Positions 8,956-19,396 are shown, numbered from the stretch's first letter. The stretch: 64,000 nucleotides of DNA from Pseudomonadota bacterium (GCA_018241685.1 JAFEDJ010000022.1:124001-188000); one strand, 5' to 3'. Notes: generated by a model not told the origin, from the letters alone. Made by a program: numbers and translations.

Positions 8956-11759
8956 CCCAAGAATCCCCGCAGATGCGTTTCCCGTTCAGGCATGGTGCCA
9001 AGGTGCGAAGTGCCGCCATCAGCGCCCTGTGTGCCCTTCTTTTGACTGCTTGCGGGGGGAACCCCGAATCGATGCTGGCGTCTGCCAAGGAATATCTGGC
9101 AAAGAACGACACCAACGCTGCGACGATTCAGTTGAAGAACGCGCTGCAAAAGAATCCCAGTTTTGCCGAGGCGCGTTATCTGTTGGGTAAAGTGCATTTT
9201 CAGCAGGGGAATTACGCCGATGCCGAGAAGGAGCTCAAGCGGGCTCTGGATTTGGGATTTTCGCCTGATCAGGTGGTGCCGGTTCTGGCCGAGAGTCTTC
9301 TGTTTAGTGGCCAGGGTGTGCGGGTTCTGACCGAACTGCATGATCAGAAGCTGTCCCAGGCTGAGGCGCGGGCATCTTTGCTGGCAACCGTCGGGTTGGC
9401 ACAAATGACCCAGGGCAAACGTGATGAGGCGGTCCAGGCTTTCGAGGGGGCGCTCAAGGAGTTTCCGGGCTATCCTCAGGCGCGCGTCGGTCTGGCCAGA
9501 GTCAAGGCGAGTGGTCGTGACCTGCAGGGGGCGCTGGCGGATGTCGATGCGGTCATCAAGGACGCTCCCAAATTGCCGGAAGCGCACGCATTGCGCGGGG
9601 AGCTTCTGCTAGGCTTGAATCGGCCCGAGGAGTCCATTCCCGAGTTTGAGGCAGTTATTGCCGCTCGACCGACGGATCTGCCCGCCTACCAAAGCTTGAT
9701 TTCACAGCTTCTGCGTAGCAATAAGCTCGATGTTGCGCAGAGCAAGGTCAACGATTTGAAGAAGGCGGTAGGGAATCATCCCCTGGCGCTCTATATCCAG
9801 GCCTTTATCGACCTGCGGAACGGGAAGAGCAAGGAGGCATACGAAGGGGTTCAACAGGTGCTGCGTGTTGCGCCGAATTACCCCCCGGCATTGTTGCTCG
9901 CCTCCAGTTTGCAACTTCAACGGCGCGACTTCGGTCAGGCGCGGGACAACCTGGGCAAAGTTCTCGAGAAGGCGCCAAACTTGCCTCTTGCGCGACGTCT
10001 GCTCGTCGCATCCCATCTTGGATTGCAAGAGCCGGCAAAGGCTCTGGATGCCTTGCAGCCCCTGTTGAAGGATCATTCCGACGACACCGCCGTTCTCAGC
10101 CTGGCAGGGCAGGTCTATGCCATGAATGGCGATTTCACGCGCTCCGAAGAGTATTTCCGCCGTGCAAGTGTGGCTGATCCAAAAAATGCCCAGTACCGGA
10201 CCCGCCTCGGGGTTTCCCGGCTGGCTGCGGGGGAAACCGAACGGGCGTTCCAGGATCTGGAGGCTGCGTCGGCTCTGGACACCGATAACACCCAGCCTGA
10301 CATTGCATTGATCATGGCTCATTTGCGTCGCGGTGAAGGTGCCAAGGCGATGGAGGCGGTCAAGGGCCTGGAGAAGAAGAGGCCGAATGATCCGGTGACC
10401 TTCAATATGAAGGGGGGTGTGTTCATGGCCAGCAAGGACGTGGCCGGAGCGCGCAAAGCTTTTGAACGGGCACTGGAGTTGAAGCCGGATTTCCTCCCGG
10501 CCCTCGGCAATCTGGCCCGTCTGGATATCAGCGAGAAGAATCCGGCCGCTGCGCGCAAGCGCTATGAGGACTTCCTCAGCAAGAACAAGAAGATTCCAGA
10601 GGCTTACATGCAGTATGGAGAGCTTCTGGCTTTGACCGGTGCCTCGACCAAGGAAGTGCAGGCCGTATTGGAAAAGGGGTTGGCTGAGCTGCCGAGTTTC
10701 TTGCCGATCCGTGTTGCGTTGGTGCGCATGTTGGTCCAACTCGGGGATGCCAAGCGTGCCTTGCTACTGGCTCAGGAGGCTGCTGCATCGGCGCCGGATG
10801 ATCCCGTGGCTTTGGAACTGCTTGGTCGATCGCAGGTTGCAGCCGGTGAACTGCAGCAGGCCATCGCCACCTTCTCCAAACTCGTCGACAAACAGCCTAA
10901 TTCGCCCAACGCCCTCCTGTCCCTGGCCGATCTTCAATCGTCGGTGAAGGACAGTACGGGTGCAGAGCAATCCTTGAGGAAAGCTCTTGTGATCAAGCCC
11001 GATAGCATCGAGGTCCAGCAGCGCCTGATTGCCATCCTTGTCAATACCAAGAGGGGTGAGGAGGCGGTGCGTATCGCCAAGAACGTCCAAAAGCAACAGA
11101 GCAAGTCCGCGGTGGGTTTCGTCCTTGAAGGTGATGTCCAGTTTGCTCTGGGGCGGAAGAATGAAGCCGTGGTGGCATATGGCGAGGCGTTCCAGCGTGA
11201 CAAGTCAGCTCAAGCGGCTGTCCGGCTGTATGGATCCAAGGTGGCTGCGGGTCAGTCCCAGGAAGCCAGCAAGCTGGCTTCCGATTGGATAAAGGCTAAT
11301 CCGAAGGACCTCACGCTACGCAGCTATATTGCGGAAAGCAATCTGGCCGCCCAGAAGTACGATCAGGCTGTGCAGCAGTATCGCCAGATGCTGGAGATTG
11401 CTCCGAAGAATCCCATGTTGTTGAACAACCTGGCGTGGGCATTGGGCAAGTTGAAGGACAAGAGTGCTCTTGGTGTTGCACAGCAGGCCGTTAATCTGGC
11501 ACCCAACAGTCCGGTCGTGCTCGATACCTATGGCACGTTACAGCTTGAAAACGGAGATGTTGACAAAGGGGTTGAAACCTTGAAGAAGGCAGTCAGCCTA
11601 GGGCCCAATCTACCTCAATTGAGATTGAACCTTGCACGGGCGCTGATCAAGTCTGGCGATACGGGAGGGGCTCGCAAAGAACTCGACCTTGCGATGAAGA
11701 ATGCACCGGAAAAGACGGCAATCCGTATCGAGATCGACAAGTTGCGAGCTTCGTTGTAA
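8952..11759 (+). CDS. prsT: PEP-CTERM system TPR-repeat lipoprotein PrsT
   Basis: The protein of about 935 residues starts with a lipoprotein signal ending LLLTACGG, so Cys34 should be acylated and the protein anchored in the outer membrane or periplasm. The rest is a long array of tetratricopeptide repeats (recurrent A.Y.LG...G....A...F..AL pattern), about twenty copies, which suggests a scaffold for exopolysaccharide export. Family PrsT (TIGR02917). The GTG at 8952 overlaps the prsR stop (GTGA), favouring translational coupling, and AAAGAGA lies 8-10 bases upstream. An ATG at 8973 is an alternative start that keeps the whole signal peptide. Confidence 0.92.
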   Translation: MTQESPQMRFPFRHGAKVRSAAISALCALLLTACGGNPESMLASAKEYLAKNDTNAATIQLKNALQKNPSFAEARYLLGKVHFQQGNYADAEKELKRALDLGFSPDQVVPVLAESLLFSGQGVRVLTELHDQKLSQAEARASLLATVGLAQMTQGKRDEAVQAFEGALKEFPGYPQARVGLARVKASGRDLQGALADVDAVIKDAPKLPEAHALRGELLLGLNRPEESIPEFEAVIAARPTDLPAYQSLISQLLRSNKLDVAQSKVNDLKKAVGNHPLALYIQAFIDLRNGKSKEAYEGVQQVLRVAPNYPPALLLASSLQLQRRDFGQARDNLGKVLEKAPNLPLARRLLVASHLGLQEPAKALDALQPLLKDHSDDTAVLSLAGQVYAMNGDFTRSEEYFRRASVADPKNAQYRTRLGVSRLAAGETERAFQDLEAASALDTDNTQPDIALIMAHLRRGEGAKAMEAVKGLEKKRPNDPVTFNMKGGVFMASKDVAGARKAFERALELKPDFLPALGNLARLDISEKNPAAARKRYEDFLSKNKKIPEAYMQYGELLALTGASTKEVQAVLEKGLAELPSFLPIRVALVRMLVQLGDAKRALLLAQEAAASAPDDPVALELLGRSQVAAGELQQAIATFSKLVDKQPNSPNALLSLADLQSSVKDSTGAEQSLRKALVIKPDSIEVQQRLIAILVNTKRGEEAVRIAKNVQKQQSKSAVGFVLEGDVQFALGRKNEAVVAYGEAFQRDKSAQAAVRLYGSKVAAGQSQEASKLASDWIKANPKDLTLRSYIAESNLAAQKYDQAVQQYRQMLEIAPKNPMLLNNLAWALGKLKDKSALGVAQQAVNLAPNSPVVLDTYGTLQLENGDVDKGVETLKKAVSLGPNLPQLRLNLARALIKSGDTGGARKELDLAMKNAPEKTAIRIEIDKLRASL

Positions 11760-11801
11760 CGGTTCTCACCATTTGGCAATCAATATTTCAGGAACGTGAT
11801 C

Positions 11802-13082
11802 ATGAGTACCATCGCTGTTATCGGCCTCGGCTATGTGGGGTTGCCCCTGGCCGTTGAGTTTGGCAAGAAGATGAAGACCGTGGGTTTTGATCTGTCAGCC
11901 GAGAAGGTTGCTGCCTACGGGCGTTTCGTCGATCCGACGGGTGAAGTCAGTACTGAGGACTTGAAGGCCGCTGTTCATCTCACCTGCAGTACCGACCCCA
12001 AGGTAATCGGTGAGGCGGACTTCATCATTGTGGCGGTTCCCACGCCGGTCGATGAAGCACACCAGCCGGACTTCACCCCGCTGGTCAAGTCGTCCGAGAG
12101 CGTCGGTCGCAACCTCAAGCGTGGTGCCACCGTCGTGTACGAATCCACCGTCTATCCCGGCGCGACCGAAGATGTCTGCATTCCGATCCTCGAGAAGTTC
12201 TCCGGCCTCAAGTGGAAGGAAGACTTCTTCGTCGGGTATTCGCCTGAGCGGATCAATCCGGGTGACAAAGAGCGCACCGTCACCAAGATCGTCAAGGTGG
12301 TGTCGGGTGATACGCCGGAGACGCTCAAGAAGGTGGCCGAGACTTATGGCATGGTGATTACCGCGGGGGTTTATTCCGCGAGTTCCATCAAGGTGGCCGA
12401 GGCCGCGAAGGTAATCGAAAACACTCAGCGTGACCTCAACATCGCGCTGATGAACGAATTGTCGGTGATTTTCCACAAGATCGGCATCGATACCCTTGAG
12501 GTCCTGAAGGCGGCTGGTACCAAGTGGAATTTCCTGCCTTTCCGTCCGGGTCTGGTTGGTGGTCACTGCATCGGTGTCGATCCTTATTACCTCACGCACA
12601 AAGCCGACATGCTTGGATACCATCCGCAGGTCATCCTGGCTGGCCGGCGCATTAACGACAGCATGGGCAAGTACGTCGCTGAGCAGACCGTGAAGCAGAT
12701 GATCGGTGCTGGTCACAGCATCAAGGGCGCGAACGTCATCGTGCTGGGCCTGACTTTCAAGGAGAACTGCCCGGACCTGCGTAACAGCAAGGTTATCGAC
12801 GTGATCCATGAACTGCAGAGCTATGGCTGCAACGTGCTGGTGCACGATCCCGTCGCGGAGTCCGTGGAGGCCGAGCACGAGTACGGTGTGAGTCTGATAG
12901 CCTGGGATGAACTGCCGCGTGCCAAGGCTATCGTTGCAGCAGTCGCGCACACGGAATATTCTGAACTGGGTGTGGGGCGTCTTTGCGAGAAGCTCGAGCC
13001 AAACGGTGTATTTACCGACGTCAAGAGCTTCTATGATCAGGCTGAACTCGAAGCCGCTGGCGTGACGGTCTGGCGGCTCTAA
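11802..13082 (+). CDS. tviB: UDP-N-acetyl-hexosamine 6-dehydrogenase (TviB/WbpA family)
   Basis: This 426-residue NAD-dependent enzyme oxidises a UDP-N-acetylhexosamine (GlcNAc or GalNAc) to the uronic acid, a precursor for acidic exopolysaccharide. The N-terminal NAD-binding motif GLGYVGLP is at residues 8-15. The catalytic cysteine lies in GGHCIGVDPYYL (Cys256), and KVIENTQRDLNIALMNEL is the central domain signature. The family is closest to TviB/WbpA/WbpO rather than UDP-glucose dehydrogenase; the exact substrate is not decided by sequence. The ATG at 11802 follows AGGAA at 11790-11794; a GTG at 11796 is less well spaced. It follows prsT by 42 bases. Confidence 0.88.
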   Translation: MSTIAVIGLGYVGLPLAVEFGKKMKTVGFDLSAEKVAAYGRFVDPTGEVSTEDLKAAVHLTCSTDPKVIGEADFIIVAVPTPVDEAHQPDFTPLVKSSESVGRNLKRGATVVYESTVYPGATEDVCIPILEKFSGLKWKEDFFVGYSPERINPGDKERTVTKIVKVVSGDTPETLKKVAETYGMVITAGVYSASSIKVAEAAKVIENTQRDLNIALMNELSVIFHKIGIDTLEVLKAAGTKWNFLPFRPGLVGGHCIGVDPYYLTHKADMLGYHPQVILAGRRINDSMGKYVAEQTVKQMIGAGHSIKGANVIVLGLTFKENCPDLRNSKVIDVIHELQSYGCNVLVHDPVAESVEAEHEYGVSLIAWDELPRAKAIVAAVAHTEYSELGVGRLCEKLEPNGVFTDVKSFYDQAELEAAGVTVWRL

Positions 13083-13107
13083 AAGGATGGGTTGGGAGTC
13101 GGCAGTG

Positions 13108-14007
13108 ATGCATGGTTGGAAAAGATCCTTGATCGTATCCCTTGGCATGGCCTTTGGGGTCTCGGGAATGGGACATGCAGCCGAGCAGGGTGCCGACTCT
13201 GAGCGTATCGTCGAACAAGCCTTGGCCTACGAGCACGGTGAGGGGGTGCCGCGTGATCCGGAGCAGGCCGTCGAGCTGTATTGCGAGGCCGTCCGGATGG
13301 GCAATGCTGAGGCGATGTACAGCCTCGGCTGGATGTACGCCAACGGTCGTGGTGTGGAACGGGATGATCGCTATGCGGCAACCTTGTTCGAGATGGCTGT
13401 CTTCAAGGGCCACGCGGGTGCCGAGAAGGCGCGCCGACTGGTCGGCGACTACACTGGAGCGGTCCCGGATTGCCTGACCTCGCGGGATGGTGAGCGCGGA
13501 TTCGTAGCCAGGGATACTTGGGACACGCAGAAATACCTGGCCTCGCTCCCTGAGCAGAAGAAGAAAGTAGTCGAACTCGTCACGACGCTGGCCCCGCGCT
13601 TTTCCATCGAGCCGCGCCTGGCGCTGGCCATCGCGACGACTGAGTCCAATTTCGACCCCAATGCCACCTCACCGAAGAACGCGATGGGGGTGATGCAGCT
13701 GATTCCCGAGACTGCGAGCCGTTTCAACGTGAAGGACACCTTCGACCCCGTCCAGAACATCAAGGGCGGGCTGGCCTATCTGCGCTGGTTGCTGGCCTAT
13801 TATCGCGGCAATGTCGCGCTGGCGGTGGCGGGCTATAACGCCGGCGAAGGCGCGGTTGACCGTTATCGTGGGGTGCCGCCGTTCAAGGAGACCCAGAACT
13901 ACGTGAAGCGTATCCTGGAGTTCTTCCCGCGTACCGAGCATCCCTTTGACGCCCGGGTTGTCGATGCATCCCCCGTGCTGCAGGCGCTCAAGGTCGTGGG
14001 GCGGTGA
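13108..14007 (+). CDS. Sel1-repeat lytic transglycosylase, periplasmic
   Basis: The 299-residue protein has a signal peptide (residues 1-25, ending GHAA), two Sel1-like repeats (about 36-115; YSLGWMYANGRGVERDD), and a C-terminal SLT domain. The catalytic Glu is in TTESNF (Glu179), followed by GVMQLIPETASRFNV and AVAGYNAGEGAV. It should cleave peptidoglycan glycan strands to anhydromuropeptides, perhaps to open the wall for an exopolysaccharide export complex. The ATG at 13108 has GGGAG at 13094-13098; an ATG at 13087 has no properly spaced site. It lies 25 bases after the UDP-sugar dehydrogenase and overlaps the next gene. Confidence 0.88.
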   Translation: MHGWKRSLIVSLGMAFGVSGMGHAAEQGADSERIVEQALAYEHGEGVPRDPEQAVELYCEAVRMGNAEAMYSLGWMYANGRGVERDDRYAATLFEMAVFKGHAGAEKARRLVGDYTGAVPDCLTSRDGERGFVARDTWDTQKYLASLPEQKKKVVELVTTLAPRFSIEPRLALAIATTESNFDPNATSPKNAMGVMQLIPETASRFNVKDTFDPVQNIKGGLAYLRWLLAYYRGNVALAVAGYNAGEGAVDRYRGVPPFKETQNYVKRILEFFPRTEHPFDARVVDASPVLQALKVVGR

Positions 14008-14801
14008 TGGGGAAGTGGATGCAGACTCGTTCGACTGTGCCGTCTGTGGCGTTTGCCGCCGTACTGTGTGGGGCGCTGGGAGGCGTATCTGGCGATGTCT
14101 TGGCGGATCTGGCCGATACCGTTGCTGTTGTGAAGAAGTCGGTTGTTGCGGTGGGAACATTCGAACCGACTCGCAGCCCGCAGTTCCGCTTCGTGGGTAC
14201 TGGCTTCGTCGCAGGAAACGGCAACCAGGTTGTGACGAACGCCCACGTAGAGGGGGCCGTTGTCGAGAACTCGGAAACCAAGGAGCAATTGGTCATTGCT
14301 TTGCCCGGCACGGGGCGGGCTTCGGTCAGGCCTGTTCGTCGCGAAGCGATCGACCGTGACCACGATGTGTCGGTGCTGCGCTTTGATGGACCGCCGATGC
14401 CAGCACTGCGTCTGGGTAATTCCGATGCTGTGCGTGATGGTCAGGACATCGCACTCACAGGTTTTCCGCTGGGGGCGACGATTGGCATCGTGCCGGTCAC
14501 CCACAAGGGAATTATTTCCGCAATCACGCCTGTCGGGCAGCCTCTGCCGAGCGCCCGCCAACTGGAAGCCCAAACAGTGCGTCGGTTGGCTGTCGGGAGC
14601 TATTCCGTGTTTCAACTGGACGCTGTTTCCTACCCGGGCAACAGCGGCAGTCCGATCTACAGTCCGGCGACTGGTGAAGTCTTGGGGATCGTGAACACCG
14701 TGTTCGTGAAAGGCAGCAAAGAGGCTGCAATCACCAATCCGTCGGCGATCTCCTATGCGATTCCGGCGTCCTTCATCAAGGCCTTGCTGCAGCTGCCCTG
14801 A
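14007..14801 (+). CDS. secreted trypsin-like serine protease
   Basis: This 264-residue protein has an N-terminal hydrophobic export signal and a chymotrypsin-fold protease domain. The catalytic triad is visible as His80 (VVTNAHV), Asp120 (RDHDVSVL) and Ser213 (YPGNSGSP). There is no PDZ domain, so it is not a classical DegP/HtrA. It overlaps the transglycosylase stop (TGATG), which implies translational coupling, and the transcript ends at the strong terminator at 14826. Its substrate is unknown; processing of surface or export proteins of the exopolysaccharide system is an inference from position only. An ATG at 14019 is an alternative start. Confidence 0.85.
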   Translation: MGKWMQTRSTVPSVAFAAVLCGALGGVSGDVLADLADTVAVVKKSVVAVGTFEPTRSPQFRFVGTGFVAGNGNQVVTNAHVEGAVVENSETKEQLVIALPGTGRASVRPVRREAIDRDHDVSVLRFDGPPMPALRLGNSDAVRDGQDIALTGFPLGATIGIVPVTHKGIISAITPVGQPLPSARQLEAQTVRRLAVGSYSVFQLDAVSYPGNSGSPIYSPATGEVLGIVNTVFVKGSKEAAITNPSAISYAIPASFIKALLQLP

Positions 14802-14825
14802 GCTTGGTCGTCGTGCAAGGTGTAA

Positions 14826-14857
14826 AAAAGCCCGGGATGTCTCCATCCCGGGCTTTT
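14826..14857. terminator. bidirectional intrinsic terminator
   Basis: AAAAGCCCGGGATG (14826-14839) and CATCCCGGGCTTTT (14844-14857) form a perfect 14-base stem with loop TCTC, flanked by A-run and T-run. It lies between the convergent protease gene and gcvP and can stop transcription from both sides. Confidence 0.93.
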
Positions 14858-14884
14858 CATTTTCCGGCCAGTGTTGGGCTGGCT

Positions 14885-17776
14885 TCAGGCCAGTTCGTCC
14901 ATCGGCACACAGGAGCAGAACAGGTTGCGGTCGCCGTAAACGTCGTCGATGCGGTTCACGCTCGGCCAGAACTTGTTGTCGCCGACCCAGGCCAGCGGGA
15001 AAGCGGCTTCCTGGCGGGAGTAGGGGCGATCCCAGTCGCCGAAGAAGTCGGCCTGGGTGTGGGGCGCGTTCTTCAGCGGATTGTTGTCGGCCGGCACGCG
15101 ACCTTCCTCGATCGCGCGGATCTCGGCCCGGATGCTGACCATTGCGGCGATGAAGCGGTCCAGTTCGCCCTTGTCCTCGGACTCGGTGGGTTCGACCATG
15201 ATCGTGCCGGCCACCGGGAAGGACATGGTCGGGGCGTGGAAGCCGTAGTCCATCAGGCGCTTGGCGATGTCCACCTCGCTGATGCCGGTGGCGGCCTTGA
15301 TCGGGCGGATGTCGAGGATGCACTCGTGGGCGACACGGCCCTGACTGCCGGTATACAGCACTGGATAGTGGGCGCTCAGCTGGCTGGCCACGTAGTTGGC
15401 GTTGAGGATGGCCACCTTGGTGGCGCGCTTGAGGCCGCGGCCGCCCATCATCGTGATGTACATCCACGAGATCGGCAGGATGCTCGCGGAGCCGAACTGG
15501 GCGGCGGAGACCGCGCCCTGGCCCGCATTGGGGCGATCTTCGGTGCCGGTGGCGGCGACCGCGTGGTCGGCCATGAACGGGGCCAGGTGGGCCTTCAGGC
15601 CGATCGGGCCCATGCCCGGTCCGCCGCCGCCGTGGGGGATGCAGAAGGTCTTGTGCAGGTTCATGTGGCTCACGTCGGCGCCGATGGTGGCGGGGGAGGT
15701 GAGGCCGACTTGGGCGTTGAGATTGGCGCCGTCCATGTAAACCTGGCCGCCGTATTGGTGCACGCTGGCGCATATCTCGCGGATGGCTTCCTCGAAGACA
15801 CCGTGGGTGGACGGATAGGTGATCATCAGTGCGGCCAGCTTGTCGGCGTGCTGGGCGGCCTTGGCCTGCAGGTCGGTCAGGTCCACGTTGCCGTTGTCGT
15901 CGCAATTGACGACCACCACGTCCATGCCGCACATCTGCGCGGTGGCCGGGTTGGTGCCGTGGGCCGACTTGGGGATCAGGCATACGTTGCGGTGCTGCTC
16001 GCCGCGGGACGCGTGGTAGCGGCGGATCGCCACCAGACCGGCGTATTCGCCCTGAGCGCCGGAGTTGGGCTGCATGCAGATCGCGTCGAAGCCAGTGATC
16101 TCGCGAAGTTGTGCGGCGAGGCCATCGATCATCTCCAGGTAGCCGGTGGTCTGGTCCGCCGGAGCAAAGGGGTGGATGTCGGCGAATTCGGGCCAGGTGA
16201 CCGGGATCATCTCGCTGGTGGCGTTGAGCTTCATCGTGCACGAGCCCAGAGAGATCATCGAGTGGTCGAGGGCCAGGTCGCGGTTCTGCAGGCGCTTCAG
16301 GTAGCGCAGCATCTCGTGCTCGGTGTGGTGGGTGTTGAATACCGGGTGGGACAGGATGGCGTCGTTACGCAGCAGGGCTTCCGGCAGATTGCCGCCGCGG
16401 CTGGCGACCTGGGTGTCCAGCGCCGCCACGTCGGCCTTGGCACCGAAGGCTTCTAGTAGCGCGGCGATGTCGGCGATAGTGGTCTTCTCGTCGATGGAGA
16501 TGCCGAGCCCCTTGCCGTCCACGTGGCGCAGGTTGTAGCCGGCGGCCTGGGCGGCCGCGTAGATGGCGGCGCTGCGCTCGTCCGTCGTCACCTGCAGGGT
16601 GTCGAAGAAGCTGTCTGTGGCTAGTTCGAAGCCGGCCTGGCGGAGGCCTTCTGCAAGCACGGCGGCCAGGCGGTGAACGCGGGCGGCGATGGTGCGCAGG
16701 CCTTCGGGGCCATGGTAGACGGCGTACATGCCGGCCATGTTGGCCAGCAGCACCTGGGATGTGCAGATGTTGGAGTTGGCCTTTTCGCGGCGGATGTGTT
16801 GTTCGCGAGTCTGCAGCGTCATGCGCAGGGCGGTCTTGCCGCGGAGGTCCTTCGACACGCCGATGATACGGCCCGGCATGGAGCGCACGTGGGCTTGGCG
16901 GGTGGCGAAGAAGGCGGCGTGGGGGCCCCCGAAACCGAGGGGTACGCCGAAGCGCTGGGCCGAGCCGAGGGCGATGTCGGCACCCAGCTCGCCGGGCGAC
17001 TTGAGGAGCACCAGTGCGAGTAGGTCGGAGGCGACGGCGACCACCGCGCCCTTGGCCTTCAGTGCGGCGACTGGTGCAGCGATGTCGCTGACTTCACCGC
17101 GCTCGTTGGGATACTGCAGCAGGGCGCCGAAGACTTCGTGGCGGGCCGCATCGGCCACCGGGCCGACGATCAGCTCGAAGCCGAAATAGGCGGCACGGGT
17201 GCGCACCACGTCGAGGGTCTGCGGGAAGACGCCCTCATCGACGAAGAAGGCCTGGCTCTTCACCTTGGAAATGCGGCGCGCCATCGCCATCGCTTCGGCC
17301 GCCGCGGTAGCTTCGTCGAGCAGCGAGGCGTTGGCGAGTTCCAAGCCGGTGAGGTCGATGACCATCTGCTGGAAGTTCAGCAGCGCTTCCAGGCGGCCTT
17401 GGGCGATTTCTGCTTGATAAGGCGTGTAGGCGGTATACCAGCCCGGGTTCTCCATCACGTTACGGAGGATGACCTTCGGCGTGATGGTGTCGTAGTAGCC
17501 CATGCCGATGAGGGACTTCTTCAGCACATTCTTGCCGGCGATGGTCTTGAGCTTGGCGAGGGCGACGTGCTCCGGCGTCGGTTCGCCGAGGGCCAGCGGC
17601 GCGGGCAGGCGGATGCCGGCAGGCACGGTCTGGGCGACCAGGGTGTCCAGAGAGTCGACGCCGACGGCGGCGAGCATGGCCGGCAGCTCGTTGGCACAGG
17701 GGCCCAGATGACGGCGAATGAAGTCGTCGCCCTGTTCGAGCGTGGCGAGCGGGGCGGAGAGAAGGGTCTTCGACAT
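14885..17776 (-). CDS. gcvP: glycine dehydrogenase (decarboxylating), P-protein
   Basis: The 963-residue PLP enzyme is the P-protein of the glycine cleavage system: it decarboxylates glycine and transfers the aminomethyl group to the lipoyl arm of GcvH. Length fits the fused, homodimeric form. The PLP lysine lies in [18 protein letters not shown] in the C-terminal half. The start [20 protein letters not shown] at 17776 matches the family; an upstream open frame to 17971 overlaps gcvH and reads like non-coding sequence. Last gene of gcvT-gcvH-gcvP, separated from gcvH by 73 bases with a strong hairpin. Confidence 0.97.
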   Translation of the reverse strand: MSKTLLSAPLATLEQGDDFIRRHLGPCANELPAMLAAVGVDSLDTLVAQTVPAGIRLPAPLALGEPTPEHVALAKLKTIAGKNVLKKSLIGMGYYDTITPKVILRNVMENPGWYTAYTPYQAEIAQGRLEALLNFQQMVIDLTGLELANASLLDEATAAAEAMAMARRISKVKSQAFFVDEGVFPQTLDVVRTRAAYFGFELIVGPVADAARHEVFGALLQYPNERGEVSDIAAPVAALKAKGAVVAVASDLLALVLLKSPGELGADIALGSAQRFGVPLGFGGPHAAFFATRQAHVRSMPGRIIGVSKDLRGKTALRMTLQTREQHIRREKANSNICTSQVLLANMAGMYAVYHGPEGLRTIAARVHRLAAVLAEGLRQAGFELATDSFFDTLQVTTDERSAAIYAAAQAAGYNLRHVDGKGLGISIDEKTTIADIAALLEAFGAKADVAALDTQVASRGGNLPEALLRNDAILSHPVFNTHHTEHEMLRYLKRLQNRDLALDHSMISLGSCTMKLNATSEMIPVTWPEFADIHPFAPADQTTGYLEMIDGLAAQLREITGFDAICMQPNSGAQGEYAGLVAIRRYHASRGEQHRNVCLIPKSAHGTNPATAQMCGMDVVVVNCDDNGNVDLTDLQAKAAQHADKLAALMITYPSTHGVFEEAIREICASVHQYGGQVYMDGANLNAQVGLTSPATIGADVSHMNLHKTFCIPHGGGGPGMGPIGLKAHLAPFMADHAVAATGTEDRPNAGQGAVSAAQFGSASILPISWMYITMMGGRGLKRATKVAILNANYVASQLSAHYPVLYTGSQGRVAHECILDIRPIKAATGISEVDIAKRLMDYGFHAPTMSFPVAGTIMVEPTESEDKGELDRFIAAMVSIRAEIRAIEEGRVPADNNPLKNAPHTQADFFGDWDRPYSRQEAAFPLAWVGDNKFWPSVNRIDDVYGDRNLFCSCVPMDELA

Positions 17777-17814
17777 GGGAGAAACTCGGGTTGGGTTACA
17801 GCAACAGCAGGGTG

Positions 17815-17837
17815 GGGCGCGCCGGCCGGGCGCGCCC
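17815..17837. repeat. GC-only hairpin between gcvH and gcvP
   Basis: GGGCGCGCC and GGCGCGCCC form a perfect 9-base, all-GC stem with a 5-base loop. No T-run follows on the minus strand, so it is not a standard terminator. It may protect the upstream gcvT-gcvH message from exonucleases or tune gcvP expression. Confidence 0.55.
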
Positions 17838-17849
17838 GCGAAGGGGTGA

Positions 17850-18227
17850 TCAGCCGATGGCAGCTTCGTAGCCGGCGGCGTCGAGCAGGCCGTCCACGTC
17901 GGCGGCGTTGGCCGGCTTGATCTTGAACAGCCAGGCGGCGTAGGCGTCGGCATTGACGGACTCGGGGGCATCCACGGCGGCCTGGTTGGTTTCGAGGATC
18001 TCGCCGGCGACCGGCGCGTAGATGTCGGAGGCGGCCTTGACGGATTCGATCACGGCGATGGCTTCTTCCTTGGCGACGACGCGGCCGGCTTCCGGCAGCT
18101 CGAGGAAGACCACGTCGCCGAGGGCTTCCTGGGCGTGGTCGGTGACGCCGACGGTCAGGGTGCCGTCCGCTTCGACGCGGACCCATTCGTGGGAGGCGGA
18201 GTAGCGCAGGTTCGCGGGAGTGTTCAT
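17850..18227 (-). CDS. gcvH: glycine cleavage system H-protein
   Basis: This 125-residue carrier protein shuttles the aminomethyl intermediate between GcvP and GcvT on a lipoyl group. The lipoylation lysine is Lys64 in the conserved [13 protein letters not shown] segment. The start [16 protein letters not shown] and the length are typical. It sits between gcvT (55 bases upstream) and gcvP, in the same riboswitch-controlled transcript. Confidence 0.97.
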   Translation of the reverse strand: MNTPANLRYSASHEWVRVEADGTLTVGVTDHAQEALGDVVFLELPEAGRVVAKEEAIAVIESVKAASDIYAPVAGEILETNQAAVDAPESVNADAYAAWLFKIKPANAADVDGLLDAAGYEAAIG

Positions 18228-18282
18228 GGTATGTCCTTGTTCAAGTCAATGAAGGGGAATGGGGTTCGATGCCGTGCAGCCG

Positions 18283-19365
18283 TCAGGCCAGCGCCTTGCC
18301 GTTGCGGGCAAAGGGGGCTTTTACCACACGGGCTTTGAGGTGCTTGCCGCGGATCTCGACTTCGACGGCGTCACCAGCAGCCACGCCGAGTGGCAGGCGG
18401 GCCAGCGCGATGGATTTTTCCAGCGTCGGCGAGAAGGTGCCGCTGGTGGTTTCGCCCTCACCCCGGGCGGTGATCACCTTTTGGTGGGAGCGCAGCACAC
18501 CTTTGTCTTCGAGGATCAGGCCCAAGGTCTGCTTGCCCGTGCCCTTGGTGACGAGGGCTGCCTTGCCGACAAAGTCGCGGCTTTCGTCCTTGAAGTCCAC
18601 CGTCCAGGCCAGGCCGGCATCCAGCGGGGATACCGTATCGTCCATGTCGTTGCCGTAGAGGGCCATGCCGGCCTCCAGGCGCAGGGTGTCGCGTGCTCCG
18701 AGGCCGCAGGGCTTGACGCCGGCAGCGACGAGGGCGTCCCAGGTAGTGACGGCCTTGCCGACCGGCAGGGTCAGCTCGAAACCGTCCTCCCCGGTGTAGC
18801 CGGTGCGGGCGATGAAGATGTCGCCGAACTCGGCGGCCTGGAACACCTTGAGGCCGGCGGATGCGGCCTCGGTGCCAGGAAGGGCTGCCCAGGTCTTGGC
18901 GCGGGCGTTGGGGCCTTGCACGGCGATCATCGCCAGGTCGCGGCGCACGGCGAGCGTGGCCTGCGTGCCGGTGGCGGCCAGGCGTTGTTGCATCCAGGCC
19001 ACGTCCTTGTCGGCAGTGCCGGCATTGACGACGATGCGGTAGCTGGTGTCGGACAGAAAGTAGACGATCAGGTCGTCGATGACACCGCCCTGTTCGTTGA
19101 GCATGCAGGAGTAAAGCGCCTTGCCGGGTTCGGTGAGCTTGGCCACGTCGTTGGCGATCAGGCCGCGCAGGAAGGCCTTGGCGTCGGCACCCTCCAGGTC
19201 GAGGGCGAGCATGTGGGAGACGTCGAACATGCCGGCGTCGCGGCGCACCGCGTGGTGCTCCTCGATCTGCGAGCCGTAATTGACCGGCATATCCCAGCCG
19301 GCGAAGTCGACCATGCGGGCGCCGGCGGCGATATGGGAGGTGTAAAGCGGGGTTTGTTGGGCCAT
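18283..19365 (-). CDS. gcvT: aminomethyltransferase, T-protein
   Basis: The 360-residue T-protein takes the aminomethyl group from GcvH and passes the one-carbon unit to tetrahydrofolate, releasing ammonia. Family motifs include [20 protein letters not shown] near the N-terminus, [10 protein letters not shown] and [13 protein letters not shown]. The ATG at 19365 has GGAG with 6-base spacing; an in-frame extension to 19440 would run through the riboswitch terminator. First gene of the glycine cleavage operon. Confidence 0.97.
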   Translation of the reverse strand: MAQQTPLYTSHIAAGARMVDFAGWDMPVNYGSQIEEHHAVRRDAGMFDVSHMLALDLEGADAKAFLRGLIANDVAKLTEPGKALYSCMLNEQGGVIDDLIVYFLSDTSYRIVVNAGTADKDVAWMQQRLAATGTQATLAVRRDLAMIAVQGPNARAKTWAALPGTEAASAGLKVFQAAEFGDIFIARTGYTGEDGFELTLPVGKAVTTWDALVAAGVKPCGLGARDTLRLEAGMALYGNDMDDTVSPLDAGLAWTVDFKDESRDFVGKAALVTKGTGKQTLGLILEDKGVLRSHQKVITARGEGETTSGTFSPTLEKSIALARLPLGVAAGDAVEVEIRGKHLKARVVKAPFARNGKALA

Positions 19366-19396
19366 GAGGCTCTCCGTGACAATCGTTCCAGTGTAG

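Noticed and set aside
14804..16456. Open frame of 550 codons on the plus strand antisense to gcvP
   Set aside because: gcvP is unambiguous on the other strand; the product is Gly/Val/His-rich shadow sequence.
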